A stretch of 64,000 bases of DNA, from assembly GCA_013400115.1 (NCBI GenBank), contig VXBP01008288.1, positions 63,275 to 127,274 of the forward strand, in the 5' to 3' direction. Source of the stretch: Rhinopomastus cyanomelas (Eukaryota > Chordata > Aves > Bucerotiformes > Rhinopomastidae). Each line of letters starts with the position of its first letter. Within the stretch, counting starts at the first letter, position 1. The translations under genes and the position numbers were made by a program. Shown here piece after piece: positions 12,601-24,336 of the stretch. The notes beneath the pieces were generated by a model, which was given only the letters and a program-made list of their open reading frames with translations, was not told where the DNA came from and searched no databases.

Positions 12601-12879
12601 CTGTGCCTTTTCCCTTCAAAATGAACCTTAATTTTTCCCTTTGAGCAGCCTCTGCAATGTACTGGGCTGCAGAAACAGAATCACTGGCATGAATGGTTCC
12701 TTGTATTTGGGCAATGGAGAGACCCAGAACTTCAAGGCTTTCTGAAAGTGTGTTTCTAAGGGATAAAAAGGAGTGGTTCTCTGTAACATGAGAAAGTTTG
12801 ATTTATGGATTCCCACACATAAGAACAACTTCACCAGACCACACCAAAGATCCTTCTGAGGTCAAGTTGACTTTGTACA
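9601..12879. other. Noncoding, nothing recognised
   Basis: This stretch lies downstream of NICOL1. Frames of 80-123 codons (for example 11288-11659 plus, 12085-12402 plus) have no recognisable domain or exon context. Confidence 0.55.
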
Positions 12880-13240
12880 ACCTCGCAACAACTTGTAGTT
12901 CAGAGACCTTTGTGCTTTTATATTTAACAGTTTGCAATAGGATTTTCAGGTGTGAGTCTGAAAAGCTGCTTTATAAACTCATGAAAATTTTTAGCATCAG
13001 CAACATCCTGCAATAAAGACTTCTACACAGTAAGTCAAAAGAATCCTTTTCCTGTTTGCTCTTCCTTTGCCTCCAGCTGATTTTGTTCTGTGCATCCCAC
13101 TTCTCATTTGGGAAGGAACAGCAAACAGTTATTCTATGGTCACTGATGATTTTGTAAACTTCTGTAATCTCTTTCTTCAGACATCTCTGGCATAGAATGA
13201 AGATTCCTAGTCTGTACATTACTTTGGGTTATCCTTTTTG
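12880..13240 (-). mobile_element. Old CR1/L3-type LINE fragment
   Basis: TTTTTAGCATCAGCAACATC then CTGCAATAAAGACTTCTACA, a later TTTTGTAAACTTCTGTAATC segment and a closing CATAGAATGAAGATTCCTAG show the same order as the complement of ancient CR1 3' coding sequence (compare 1-400). No frame is intact. Confidence 0.45.
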
Positions 13241-14649
13241 CTTTTGTTAGCAGTTTGTGAGATTTTGCTGTATTTATTTGCTCTATAAAAATGGTTGTCT
13301 TACATTTACAAATGTAAGTTTACAAATTCAAAGTGTTTGAAAGTTTCTGTTAACTTGTTCAGAACAGATACTCTCATTGATGGGTGCAATTCTCAGACCT
13401 CACTGACAATTGATTTTTTAGAATTGGGGGCATGTTAGCTGTCTCCTGCTATTTTGGTGGTTTTGAACAAGAAGTAATACAGAACAGCCATTCAACTAAA
13501 GGTGGCCTTTCTTCCACCAGGAAATTCCTGGTTCTCATGGACCTTTGGCAGCTTGAAAGGAATCTTTAATTTTTTCAGGTTCTGATAAATAGAATGAGGA
13601 AGTTATTGCCCTTTCCCCATATAGCCCAACTCCTGGCTGTTTTCTTGTAGGGTAACAGCTTTCTGTTACACAAGTATTTCTTTGTGACTGAAAACAAAAG
13701 TAGCAGCTTTCATAGGCAAATACAAGGAAGGAAAGACCAAAATGTTTACCCAGTCCTTCACAGAGTGGGCCAAAGACGTGTAACTGAATCACTGCGTTTC
13801 ACCTGAAGTAAAATGGAAGAATTTTCTTGGCACTGCATGGAGCTTTCCTTCAACGTGGCGCCGAGCAGCTGCTGGTGCTCAGTTGGTACAGCTGGAGCTG
13901 GCAAGGCTGCCTCAACCTTTTTCTAATCTATCCTTTTGACCTGCTAAGATACAGCTACTGAGAGATATAGTGGGTTAAGAATACTGTCCAGGAAAGGAAG
14001 GAAACAAACTAAAGGTTTTAAAGAAAGATGACAAGAGCATTATGTGGTATACCAGAAACCTGGCAAGATATAAACTGTTTTGGTCCCAGTACAGCACACA
14101 TATAACCCCTTGTGGCACATACCTCATTACAGCTGACAGAACTTCAGCATGACTGGATCTGGTCACAGTGCAAACAACAAACAGAAAGGACTTCCATCAT
14201 CTTTAATACACAGGCAAAGCCTACAGAGAACACAATTCCCTGTCTCAATATAACTGGGTAAGTTGCTACAGAGATATGTTCATACTAGAGACAAAAACAC
14301 ACCAGCTGCCAGTGTCTGTAGCACACTGCTGGCCATATTTATCTTGTGGGTTACACTTGGCCAATTCTGATTTAGAAATCAAACTAGCTAAACTTTTCCC
14401 CACTCTAATACCAAGTAACAGATTTACAATTCAGAGCCCTTACTGGTCCTTACTGGCAACCCAGTGAATGTGAAAAGAGGGCACTCTTAAAAAAAATCAG
14501 AACAGACAAATACATAAGACACAGTCCCCCAGTTTCCTCCGTACATTGGGGCATACATGCTTGCAATGGGAACTCCATAAAGCTGTATTTTATACAACTG
14601 CATTTTAAAAACCGCTGCACAGATGATACTCCTTAACTGGATCCAGGAT

Positions 14650-14721
14650 TCAGTTCAGCAGATTTGCAGCTACACAGTCGCACAGATTTCTCTTTTCCAC
14701 CTGAAGAAGCAGAGTTTCTGT
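14650..14721 (-). CDS. NICOL1: NICOL1 last coding exon with stop codon
   Basis: After a CTTCTTACAG acceptor the frame reads TETLLLQVEKRNLCDCVAAN, then LLN and TGA (14652-14650). It matches the TETLLL...E+R.LC.C ending of NICOL1 in mammals. The 3' UTR continues to lower coordinates. A variant poly(A) signal, ATTAAA on the minus strand at 14207-14202, would give a 3' UTR of roughly 450 bases; this end is a guess. Confidence 0.93.
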   Translation of the reverse strand, partial: TETLLLQVEKRNLCDCVAANLLN

Positions 14722-17700
14722 CTGTAAGAAGCAGGAACAAAAGCAACATCAAAAACAAAGGGTCAGCACTGTAGAAGTAATTACCTCCCAAAGAAAAGTC
14801 CATTTTACTTTTGTTCCAAGATTTGGAATTGGTTGTATGAGACGAGGCTTGAGGTAAAAATCAGAATTATTGCTTACTGCTCTGCAAAGTAATTTAGCAT
14901 TTGCATGACTACTGACACACCAACATGGCAACACTCCCCATGACATGGAGAAATTGAGCCCAGCACACATTTGTGTTTTCACATTAGTACATTCAGCAGG
15001 CGTCTGGGTGCTGTTATCTTTGTGTAAAGTTATTTGTCTTTTTTGCAATCTTACTTCAACTACACAAACTCTCAAGTTCTCAAGTTCATGAGAGGCTTTA
15101 AAAAATAAATGAAAAACCTGACAGAAAATTTTCTTTTTACTTAAAAATATACTTTAAAAATTAGATTTAGAGTACTGCAGTCTGAATTCACTGTTGAAAT
15201 TTGTACAGGGAAAGTAAGGCATCATTTAATCATAGAATCAGAAAATATATCAAGTTGGAAGGGACCCGTGGTCTCCAAATGGAGAGGTGTGATGAGCTGT
15301 GTTCCTCGAGGGTCAGTACTTGGACCAGTGCTATTTAACATCTTTGTCAGCGACTTGGACAATGGAATTGAATGCACCCCCAGTCAGTTTGCTGACAACA
15401 CCAAACTGTGTGGTGAAGTCAACACACTGGAGGGAAGGGAGGCCATCCAGTGGGACCTTTACAGGCTTGAGAAGTGGGCTTCACAGACTGCATTAAGTTC
15501 AACAAGGGAAGCGCAAGGTTCTGCACCTGGGTCAAGGTAATCCCTTGCATGAATACAGATTGGGAGGAGAAAGGATTGAGGACAGCCCCGAGGAGAAGGA
15601 TTTGGGGGTGGTGGTGGACCAGAAGTTTAACAGAAGCCATCAGTGTGTGCTTGCAGCCCAGAAAGCCAACTGTGTCCTGGGCTGCATCAAAAGCAGCATT
15701 GACAGTTGAGAGAGGTGATTCTCTCCCTCTGCTCTGAGCTTGTGAGACCCCACCTGGAGTGCTGTGTCCAGTTCTGGAGTCCTCAACNAGAGTGCTGTGT
15801 CCAGTTCTGGACCTCAACACAAGAAGGACATAGAGTTCCTGGAATGTGTCCAGAGGAGCGCAACTCAAATACCAGAGGGCTGGAGCACCTCCCTTATGAA
15901 GACAGGCCAAGTAAGTTGGGGCTCAGCCTAAAGAAGAGGAGGCTCCCAGGTGATCTTATGGCAGCTTTCCAATATCTGAAGGGGCCCTACAAGGAAGCTG
16001 GGGTAGAGCTTCCTACACATGTGCACAGTGAGAAGACAAGGGGAAACGGTTACAAACTTGAAGAGGGGAAATTTAGGTTGGACATTAGGAAACAATTCTT
16101 TCCTGTGAGGGTGGTGAGATGCTGGAACAGGTTGCCCAAGGAAGTTGTGGCTGCTCCATCCCTGGAAGTATTCAAGGCCCGACCAGATGGGGCCCTAAGT
16201 AACCTGATCCAGTGAAGGTGTCCCTGCCTATGCAGTGGGGTTAGAACTAGATGATCTTTAAGGTTCTTTCCAACCCTGGCCATTCTATGATTCTGTGATT
16301 AAATCCAACTCCCTAAAATTGACTACAACTGCTGAGGTGGCTTACAGCTGTCACACTTCAAATTTGTGATAAGATTGCTGGCTTCTTCAAGGAAATGATT
16401 TCAAAACTGGTGAATGTTGAGGCCCTTCAGCTGAACTGAGATTACTCAGTATCAGGAAATCATTACTGCCCATAATGATTTTCTGGAGCAACAAGGGTGG
16501 ATTGGGAACTTCTTAGAGATGTATGATCAGAAAGGTCTGTACCCTTGCCCCGTGGGAAAGAGCTGAGCACCAGGAAAGGGCTGCATAAGGGAAGTTTGTG
16601 AATCCTTTCCCTCTAGCACTCACACACTTCTATTTTCCTGGCTTTTAAGAGTGCTTGTGGCTTCAGTAAATGCATGATGGAGCACAGAGCTCTTTGACAT
16701 CAACATCATAACTTCACCTCAGATTGTCTATCCTGAGGGAGCTGGGGGTGTTTAGTCTGAAGAAGGCTGAGGGGGGACCTTATTGCTGTGTGCAACTACC
16801 TGAGAGGAGGGTTGAGAGATATGAGGGTTGGTTTCTTCTCACAAGTAACAACTGGTAGGACAAGACGAAATGGCCTCAAGTTGTGCCAGGGGAAGTTTAG
16901 ATTAGACATTAGGCAGCATTTCTTAATTGAAAGGGCCATCAGGCCTTGGAAAAGGCTGCCCAGGGAGGGGTTGAATTGCCACTCTTGGACATGTTTAAAG
17001 TCGTGTAGCTCTAGAGCTTAGGAACGTGGTTTAATGGTGGGCTTGGCACATTTAAGTTAATAGCTGGACTTGATGATCTTGAAGGTCTTTTCCAACCTAA
17101 ATGATTCTATGAGCTGAAGCTGTATCTGAGAATCAGTCTGATCCAAAAGAGAACTTCCCCCTTATTGTCAAGGGATACACTGGCTGTGTGATGTCCACTC
17201 ACCAAATTAATTCCCTCTCATGTAACCAGCTACACAGAAAAAGGGCATTATGAAGACGAGCTGATCTAAATGTCAGACAAATCAACCCATCTATACTCTG
17301 TCTTGTGATTTCTGTATTAGAATGGAACTGTTATGTATCTAAAGGCTGTGTTTTAAAAGCTGTGTTATCCACTGATCCACATCAACTAAATGTGCTTAGA
17401 GCAGAGCTGGGCTGAAGCATCCTCCTTACCACCTGCTAGGAAAAGCTGTCTATTGGTCAGGTTTTTTCCCCAGATGATTAATCACTAGACACAGCCCTGT
17501 CGTTCTCCATTAAATTTGGTATAGCTTTTGATTGTTTCAGTTCCTCGCAAAACTGGAAAAATCTGATCAGACTTTGCTAATCACCTAAAAGACACTCAAC
17601 CACCACCTTCTAACCATCTCCTTGACATTATTTGCAATGGTTTGACTAAGGGAGGTTAACAGCATGCCAACAGCTTTAGAGCTAAGCCCCAGAGCTGCTT

Positions 17701-20700
17701 TTATATCTTTAATAATGTTTTCAAGCATTCGTTTCTACTTTCAAGGGCACATCCAACTTCATGTGCTTGGAAGTTTTCAAATAACCACTGATGGTTTAGG
17801 AAGGAATAAAGGACAAAATCGCCAGGTAGGATCAGCCTCTGAACAACCTGATCTAGTGGAAAGTGTCCATGGCAGGCAGATTGGAACTCAATGACCTTTA
17901 AGGTTCTTTCCAACCTAAACCATCCTATGATTCCATGAATGGCACTAAATATAACTTTGCTGACTTCTTTGTGAGCATAATCACAACAACATTTGCACAG
18001 AAAGAAAATCGAAACCAAACAGGGCAGGATGCAAAATCTGAATCTGTAAAAAAAGACTATAAATTCCAGCTAGCAATGCAGTTCCTGAGCTCTTTAAAGT
18101 TGCAATGCAATGTCCACTGATTGGCTCTGAGAAATGGCTGGGAATTTTGAAAAGAAGTGTCTATAGTGCACACTTAAACTGTGCAGTCCATGGTTTGGGT
18201 TTGTTTTACAGGTTTTGTTTCCTGGCTTGCTCACTGCTGGCCTCTCTCTTGAACAGCTACTAGATGTGGTAGGGAGCTGGCTGTGAACTGACTGAGTGGT
18301 TTTGATGGTAGCATCTCCCTCTCAGCAGTACAAGAAGCATTGCCTTAGTTGATGATCAGAGCTGCACCTGCCACATGCTGTACTTTGCCCAGAAAAGATT
18401 AGCCAGAGTTGGTTAGCGCTGTTAAAACAACTAATCCAGACTGCAGCCTGCTCCAGGGGACCAGCAGCCACAAAAAGGTGGAAAACAGTATGCAGAGGGC
18501 CAAACAGGTCTGGTACATGCATGGGTCATGGCTAGCTCCTCAGAGATGGTCTGTGACCCTTCTCTTACCACATGAGTAATATGTAGTCAGCCTGTCTTAT
18601 CAGCAAGTGATCATCACATCAGAGTAGGTTACAAGTATGTCTAGTCTTGTAAAATGAAGATGTGTAGTCTATAGCCCCTAAAAGGTTATGTGACCTAAGC
18701 TAGAAGCACTATGTGAGACACCATGCAGATCATCATGGGGCTAAATTAAGTGTGAAAACTTAGGAGCTGTTCAATAAAAGTATTTGCTATCACCTGTACA
18801 GAACTCCAGGGTGAGATCTGCAGGTGAAATTAAATGGGAATCTCCTCTCTAAGCTTTTGGGAATTCCTCCGCCTCCAACAGTTAGGAGACGCTTAGTCAT
18901 GATCTAAAAATCTTGGCTGCAAACAAAAGAGAGTTTTGCAAGAAAATTAGTGTCTCCAGTGGGAATATTAACAAAGGGAAATGTATTTCCAGGGACAGAC
19001 ACATTCGCTCTGCTAAGCAGCAAACCAGACTGAAACAGTCAAATGTATAATATACATGTGGCTGAAAGCAATTGTCTTTAAGACTTCTAGTTCACATCAA
19101 ATTGGTCCACAGCTGAATAATTAAGAACTGAAACACTGTACAATTGTCTTTTGAAGACATAGGCAGAATTTCTGGCTGTATTAAAATACAGTTGCTCTCT
19201 CTGGGGCTTTTGTGGGTACTCCTGCTTTGGACATCTGTATTTTATAAATCTTCTGTCCTGTTCTGCAAGTTATAGGTGTCATAAAGGTCAATGCCATAGT
19301 CAGACAAGAGAAAACGTTAGGAGCTGAGACATTTTAAAATCAAGATTTTAGACATACTGGTGAAAAGGTCAAAGGCTTGTAAAAGAAGAAACTGGTGTGC
19401 TAGAACCACTTTACAGCACAGTCTGAATATCTTGTTTGGGCTGTGCTCAGCAGATGTATTCATTAATGAGATTTCTTCATGAAGAATCCTGAAATACTTT
19501 TGACCTGTAATTATTGAACAGATTTTGTTTAACTGTAAATGTGCTACATACCAATATGGTCCTGCTGGAATGTTTGGTTTTCGTAGTATATGCAACTCAA
19601 GGCATCCTCATTCTTGTACCTACCTGCATTTTCACCTAAAATCACGTACCCTCAAACTGTTCTTCTAAGATGCCAGTTCTCAGGCTTTGAACTATGAACA
19701 ACCTTGGCCATAGGTTAGAAAAGCAAAAAGTTTTCAATGCCTACTATTGAAAAATCTGTGCAGATACAGCATTTCAGCTAAAGGATATACAGGAGGCTGG
19801 GAAAAAGGTGCCCCCCTGAGACACTGCTCTCTGACAGCAGCTGGGATACACAGATGGCAGGTTGCAGTAGCAAGAGACAGATTCAACTACCCTCACAGAA
19901 GGAAGATATCAACTTTGGCAAGTTCTCACTCTGACTGCAAGCCCAACAAGTTTCAGTCCCTATGCTGTTCTACTTTGGGGCATTTTTCATCATCATGGAA
20001 TCACAGCAATCTAAAAAAGTATCTATGAGATTGTGTTTCCTCCCTTAGCCTCTTCCCATGGGTAAAAGCATGTGCAGGGGAGTGTTTTGTTGCAGTAGGC
20101 TTTTTATTTGAGCTGGTTCTCTCCTCTTGGGTAATAAATATAAATGATGCTTTCACCTTACTTCCCCTAACACAAAACCAAATGTGTATACTTAGCGTTT
20201 GAAGTAAGAATAGCAGCACTAATGTCTGTAACTCAACAGGAGGATAGAGGACTGAAGACTGTCAATTCACTTTTTCTTAAGCTTCCTAGAGTCCCTAGTA
20301 TTCCAAGGCAGAAAAACGACATGGATTAGTGCATAAAGAGGTGGCACGTAATAACCTAGCGTCACCTTAAAAGAGAGGACTGTACACTTGACTGTCTTGT
20401 GCAAAATCCATCCAGCCCATCTACTTTTATCCACATCATTTTCTTCCACATTAAAAAAATATAATTGGATGTTTCCTTACCCTTGTGTCTAGACTATATG
20501 CTGTCTTCTTTAAATCTTGCAGAGCCCTCTGCATGAACTCAAATGCATGGCAATCAACACAGGGACGACCTAGGAGAGTTTTTAGTAGAACCATTAGCAC
20601 AGAATCATGACAGAATAGCATGAAGTATCAAGTAGAAGGAAGAGACAGTGATTCTGAGTGTGAGGAAGAGCGACAGAGAAGAGTCCATACCACACTAGTT

Positions 20701-22075
20701 TCAGTACTGGTGTGTGTCATCTTGAAAAACTCAAGTTACTGTAAAGGGTTCATCATGGTGGACAGTTGCAACCATTATGATGGACCATAGCAACCACAGG
20801 CACTCAGTCTCTCAATAACAAAATAATTGCTGCAACAAATCTGCATTAAAATTTTTCTTCATCCTTTATTACTGTTCTCCTTGTTTTTGTTTTGTTACAG
20901 CTCATAGTGTGGAAACACCAACCCTATTTTCTATCTTCATTTTCAGAAATTACCTCTGAAACCACGAACCTGTGCCCTGGAAAATCTTGTCTCCTAATCT
21001 CACAAACTGGAGCTCTAAACAGAAAGCTAATAGGATAAAACTGACTACAGTATCACAAAGATCACTTACCCTCTGACTTTAAATATGATACAGCTTTGTC
21101 CAAAGCAAGCAGCAGATAAACACAAAGCCTTGTCATTGGTGGACACTGCTGATAAGCAGAGCTACTGCATTCAGGACTAACTGCAGTATGTGATATAGTG
21201 TCCCCATGTCTAGATATGCAAACTGAAGGTCACAAGGCTTGCTGTGCCTTGATCACCATGTAACACAAAGCTGTGCCCTAATGGATAGCAGTACTGAGAC
21301 AGAACAAATATGGACATGATGAAATGTCTTTGAATCATCACACTTTACATATGCTCTTATTTGCTTCCTGGTGCCTCTCTGACAACTTCAGAGGAAATAT
21401 TGCGTAAGTGAGAACTTCTGAGTGCAAGTTTAGTTTGCTCTTTGAGGTCTGGTAAGGAAGAAAGGGTGAAACCTAGGTTGATATTGAAAATCCTGCCGTG
21501 TCTGTCAGTCTATTTTGGAAACATTTGATATTTTACTGATTACTACAGGCCTCTGATAAGCTGGAGGTCACAGCTCATTATAATAATCCTGCCTACCGGA
21601 TAAAAGGAATCTACTAAATACTTTGACTAGCTAAGAAAAAAACTCCAAGAGGTTAAAAAATAAACACTGCTTAGTATTAAAGACCTCCTCTCTCTACCAT
21701 CGAACCTTAGTGTTATAATTGCACCAGACAAAAGGAGAGATTTCAGGTACAGGCAAGACAGCTATAGGCAAGAGAATGAAGGGCCTCAGATACTGTAGAA
21801 AACCAGCACTGGTATGCTACCAAGTTGTGGTTTTAAAACAAAGTGAGCAAGACATGTTTGAATTATTTGGACAAGCTTCAGTGATGTAAAGTTCTGCAAC
21901 ATTAAAAATCACAGTACAAAGTGTATGCGAAGACAGTAGGGTGATACGTACTTTCAGCTGGTATGGCTGTTCCTGCTTCTTGATCAGATCTAAGAGGTTC
22001 AGCAAGAAGCAGTGCAGCCACAAAAAGTAAAGGAACTGTAAGTATCACTCTTCTCAGAAGGCAGGCTGACAACAT
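14650..22075 (-). CDS. NICOL1: NICOL1 (C4orf48 homologue), small secreted neuropeptide-like protein, three coding exons
   Basis: NICOL1 is a short secreted protein, reported as a NELL2-binding cofactor in testis-to-epididymis (lumicrine) signalling and expressed in brain. On the minus strand, exons 22075-21952, 20569-20481 and 14721-14650 join in frame through GT-AG junctions (phase 1, then phase 0) into 94 residues plus a stop; the human protein is about 95. Residues 1 to about 25 form a signal peptide with a hydrophobic core (VILTVPLLFVAALLL). The mature part contains GTAIPAES, then RPCVDCHAFEFMQRALQDLK, then TETLLLQVEKRNLCDC. Four cysteines (two CxxC or CxC pairs) remain after signal cleavage. 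Introns are about 1.4 and 5.8 kb. The gene is divergent from NELFA, as in mammals. No reading frame over 60 codons covers exons 2 or 3, so a simple frame scan would miss the gene. Confidence 0.92.
15230..15267 (-). mobile_element. Minus-strand CR1 3' terminus abutting a plus-strand CR1
   Basis: TCATAGAATCAGAAAATATA then TCAAGTTGGAAGGGACCC is the complement of the CR1 3' end. It stops exactly where the plus-strand CR1 begins. ATCCAACTCCCT at about 16303 could be its continuation beyond the inserted element. Confidence 0.8.
15268..16300 (+). mobile_element. CR1 LINE, 5'-truncated copy with decayed ORF2
   Basis: Fragments of the CR1 reverse transcriptase and C-terminus are readable: GPVLFNIFVSDLDNGIECT, FADNTKLCGEVNTLEGREAI, LGLSLKKRRLPGDLMAAFQY, GNGYKLEEGKFRLDIRKQFF and RCWNRLPKEVVAAPSLEVFK. 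The 3' end has TTCCAACCC...ATTCTATGATTCTGTGATT. Frames shift several times, so it is inactive. It lies inside NICOL1 intron 2 on the opposite strand. An unresolved base and a 33-base tandem duplication lie at 15757-15811. Confidence 0.95.
16728..17112 (+). mobile_element. CR1 LINE 3' fragment
   Basis: GGGAGCTGGGGGTGTTTAGT through CCAGGGGAAGTTTAGATTAG to CTTTTCCAACCTAAATGATT and CTATGA gives the last ~385 bases of a CR1 copy. It lies in NICOL1 intron 2. Confidence 0.92.
17765..17938 (+). mobile_element. CR1 LINE 3' fragment, rearranged
   Basis: GAACAACCTGATCTAGTGGA, then AAGTGTCC..., then GGTTCTTTCCAACCTAAACC and ATCCTATGATTCC is a CR1 3' end. Before it, CTTGGAAGTTTTC matches the preceding CR1 segment but is interrupted by unrelated bases. 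Confidence 0.8.
17939..20480. other. NICOL1 intron 2, unassigned part
   Basis: No exon or firm repeat was identified. The bases near 18640-18810, ending CAATAAAAGTATTTGC, could be an old LTR or chance. Confidence 0.5.
20481..20569 (-). CDS. NICOL1: NICOL1 second coding exon
   Basis: The acceptor is CTCCTAG, ending at 20570, and the donor is GTAAGG at 20480 (minus-strand reading). The first two bases complete a serine codon begun in the previous exon. The exon then reads RPCVDCHAFEFMQRALQDLK followed by KTAYSLDTR. This is the most conserved block of the family and the strongest evidence for the gene. Length is 89 bases. Confidence 0.95.
20570..21951. other. NICOL1 intron 1
   Basis: About 1.4 kb between the signal-peptide exon and the cysteine-containing exon, bounded by GTACGT and CTAG on the minus strand. 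No repeat was recognised. Confidence 0.75.
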
Positions 22076-22088
22076 CTTGGGTACTTCT
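21952..22088 (-). CDS. NICOL1: NICOL1 first coding exon (signal peptide)
   Basis: On the minus strand, a consensus branch point TACTAAC lies about 30 bases before an AAACAG acceptor ending at 22089. Thirteen leader bases then precede ATG at 22075-22073. Forty-one codons follow (MLSACLLRRVILTVPLLFVA onward to AIPAE) plus one base before donor GTACGT at 21951. The acceptor just 5' of the start codon means the leader begins in a separate upstream exon. The frame can be extended upstream of the ATG, but only into the intron. Confidence 0.9.
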
Positions 22089-24204
22089 CTGTTTATCAAG
22101 AGACATGAACGAGTTAGTAAGGAACATTACAGGTACAGGGTTTTGTTACGGAGAACTTAATGCTCTTCACAGCTAAAGCATTAGTAGACTTCCTTTGAAA
22201 GAAAGTAAATATTCAGATATAGAGCAGGACAAAAGTTGTCTATACTTTTCCAGCAGTGCACATAAAACTCAAGTAGGATAGATGTCCCTCAACAAGAAGA
22301 CCAGAAGTCCCTAGATAGTTTTGGGTTTCATTTGCAAACAAGGATGCCAGCAACTTTACTATTTTTTCAAGTACATACACCCAGACCAGCACATCAGTCC
22401 AGACACCTGGTTCACTGTTAGACTTTGAAATCAGAACTGCAGGGATTATAGAAGTGGTTGAAATAGATCTGAACCTGGAAATGACGTTTTCACCCTCCAG
22501 CTTGTTTTACTAATAAACCATCTTTTCACAAGTCTAATAACTGAACATAATCATTAGTAACTACACAACACATTGATCACAAAAATGTTTATGAAAGTAG
22601 CTGAAACAAAAGACTTGTTAAACCTCCACAAATTGATATTTAGAACTTCTACTGGTAAAAGCATCAAAACTCTGTTGACTTTCTGTTTCCCTCACAATCC
22701 ATTCTTCAGACCTTTATTTGCAGCCGTTTGCTCCTGAACCATGCCCTGAAGATTGGTACAGAGCAACAAGTCCCCTTCACAAAAGGGTGGAATGTTTTTC
22801 ACAGAGAGGTAAAATGTTTTGTAAGCACACAGACTTCAAATTAAGTACTTTATTGATCCAACAGGTAATCTGATCAGATCAAGTGGGAACTCAGAAGACT
22901 TGGGATGGCTCAGGCTGCAACTGTCTATTAGAGATTTCAATCCAAGACTGAAGGGTCCTGGCAAACTGCTAGGGTACTCAGTTGGGTTCAGCCAAGTTTA
23001 CCTTCCATTCCAGTATCTTCAAATGGATTAATGAAATATCCAAATAAGGTTAACTTGTAGCAAGACAATAAAATCCACATGAAAAATCTCTTTAGCTAAA
23101 CCCAGGAGAGCAGGACAATGTTTTTTAAGTCAGTGCACACTAAGCAAAAGGTGTTGCGTAAGAACATCAGATCTGCATATACTGAACGCAAGAGCACAAC
23201 ACTCCCCAAAACAGCTGTATTTCACCTTTCGATGGGCAATAGAGGGAGGCAGGAAAGGTTTTTTTTTCCCCATCTTTCCACAAACACCAAACAGAACACA
23301 CTTGCTCTGCAAAGTATGCAACCCACCATTTCAGACACAGCTTGCCTGAAGCTGCAAATCACACAAACACTTGCGCTACGTACAAATCAGTTCATCCAAG
23401 AAAGGAGCAGCATTTTTATACATCCGCTTACTGTGCACCTCAATCTAAAGGTAAGAGTAGGGGACCGTTCAGAAGCAAGACACACACATGTACATGCAGT
23501 CACAGATGTATTTGGGCCTGCATCACAAAAATATCTGGTAATGTAATTCCCATAACCTCAGAATTGGCTTTCCTATACCTCACACTATTTAGAAGTGATC
23601 TATTGTGATCTTTTTTCTCCTTTCTACAATCCTTAAAATAAAGGTAATAAAATCATAACAACAGCTTAGGTTTTCTGTTTTAATTAATGTTTAATTCTGT
23701 TTTAATCCACATGGAAAGCAAGTACAATTAAAGACACCAAGCTTTGCAACAGGATGCAGCAGGGTGTCTCCGAGTACCAGTAAATGAGGATAATAGCAGA
23801 GTCTTTTGAAAGTACCTAATACAGAAGCCTCCTAGTCCATAGGAGCAGAAGCTATTCTCATAGTTGGCTATAAGTGCTACAAAGGTTCAACAAAACAAAG
23901 CTGATTTGCTGTTAAACTTTTTCAGGGTGCCTTACATACCACCTACCCAAGGGTCAGCTGTGCTTTGTATGCGAGTCTTGCTACAAAACTGTTGGTCCCC
24001 GAGTGCAGCAATCACCTTAGATCGCATCTAACTACTGTCTCTCAGTTATTCTGTGGGAATTTGCTGTCTGCGAGGAATAAGCATGACAGGCTTCAAGGGT
24101 GGTCTCTCTCTGCAAGTGCAAATGGGGACGGAGCTAGATCTGTGGATGGACTTCTATGAAAGAGAAAAGTCACCCCCTCTAACAAAGGAAAAAAATATCA
24201 GTAC
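22089..24204. other. NICOL1 leader intron
   Basis: About 2.1 kb between the inferred leader exon and the first coding exon. Frames at 23118-23546 and 23342-23608 have no recognisable family. No repeat was recognised. Confidence 0.55.
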
Positions 24205-24310
24205 CTGATCTCTGTCTCGTCTTTGTGGTGTTCTCTTTGAAATGGCCGCTGCAAACTGCTAACAGAACAAGTGCAGCATTTCTGAGCATGTGCACTGTCT
24301 CTTTTTAACC
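24205..24310 (-). other. NICOL1: Probable noncoding leader exon of NICOL1
   Basis: Reading the minus strand, the segment ends AGAGATCAG at 24205, followed by donor GTACTG. It is supported by the acceptor just 5' of the NICOL1 start codon, which needs an upstream leader exon. The paralogous locus has the same ...AGATCAG|GTACTT junction at 4484, also downstream of a CATGCTCAGA motif. The 5' limit is uncertain. No coding potential is claimed. Confidence 0.6.
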
Positions 24311-24336
24311 TTCTCTGAAAGAGGTTATTACTATGG

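Noticed and set aside
13835..13880. GTGGCGCCGAGCAGCTG resembles a retroviral primer binding site (TGGCGCCCGAACAG)
   Set aside because: Several mismatches, and no LTR or gag-like sequence next to it; most likely chance.
15706..16215. 169-codon plus frame as a gene
   Set aside because: CR1 ORF2 remnant; it also spans the unresolved base at 15788.
18640..18830. Possible LTR ending in CAATAAAAGTATTTGC
   Set aside because: No TATA element at suitable spacing and no terminal structure; too weak to call.
23118..23546. 142-codon plus frame in the NICOL1 leader intron
   Set aside because: No recognisable family, exon boundary or composition signal, and it sits inside an intron on the opposite strand.
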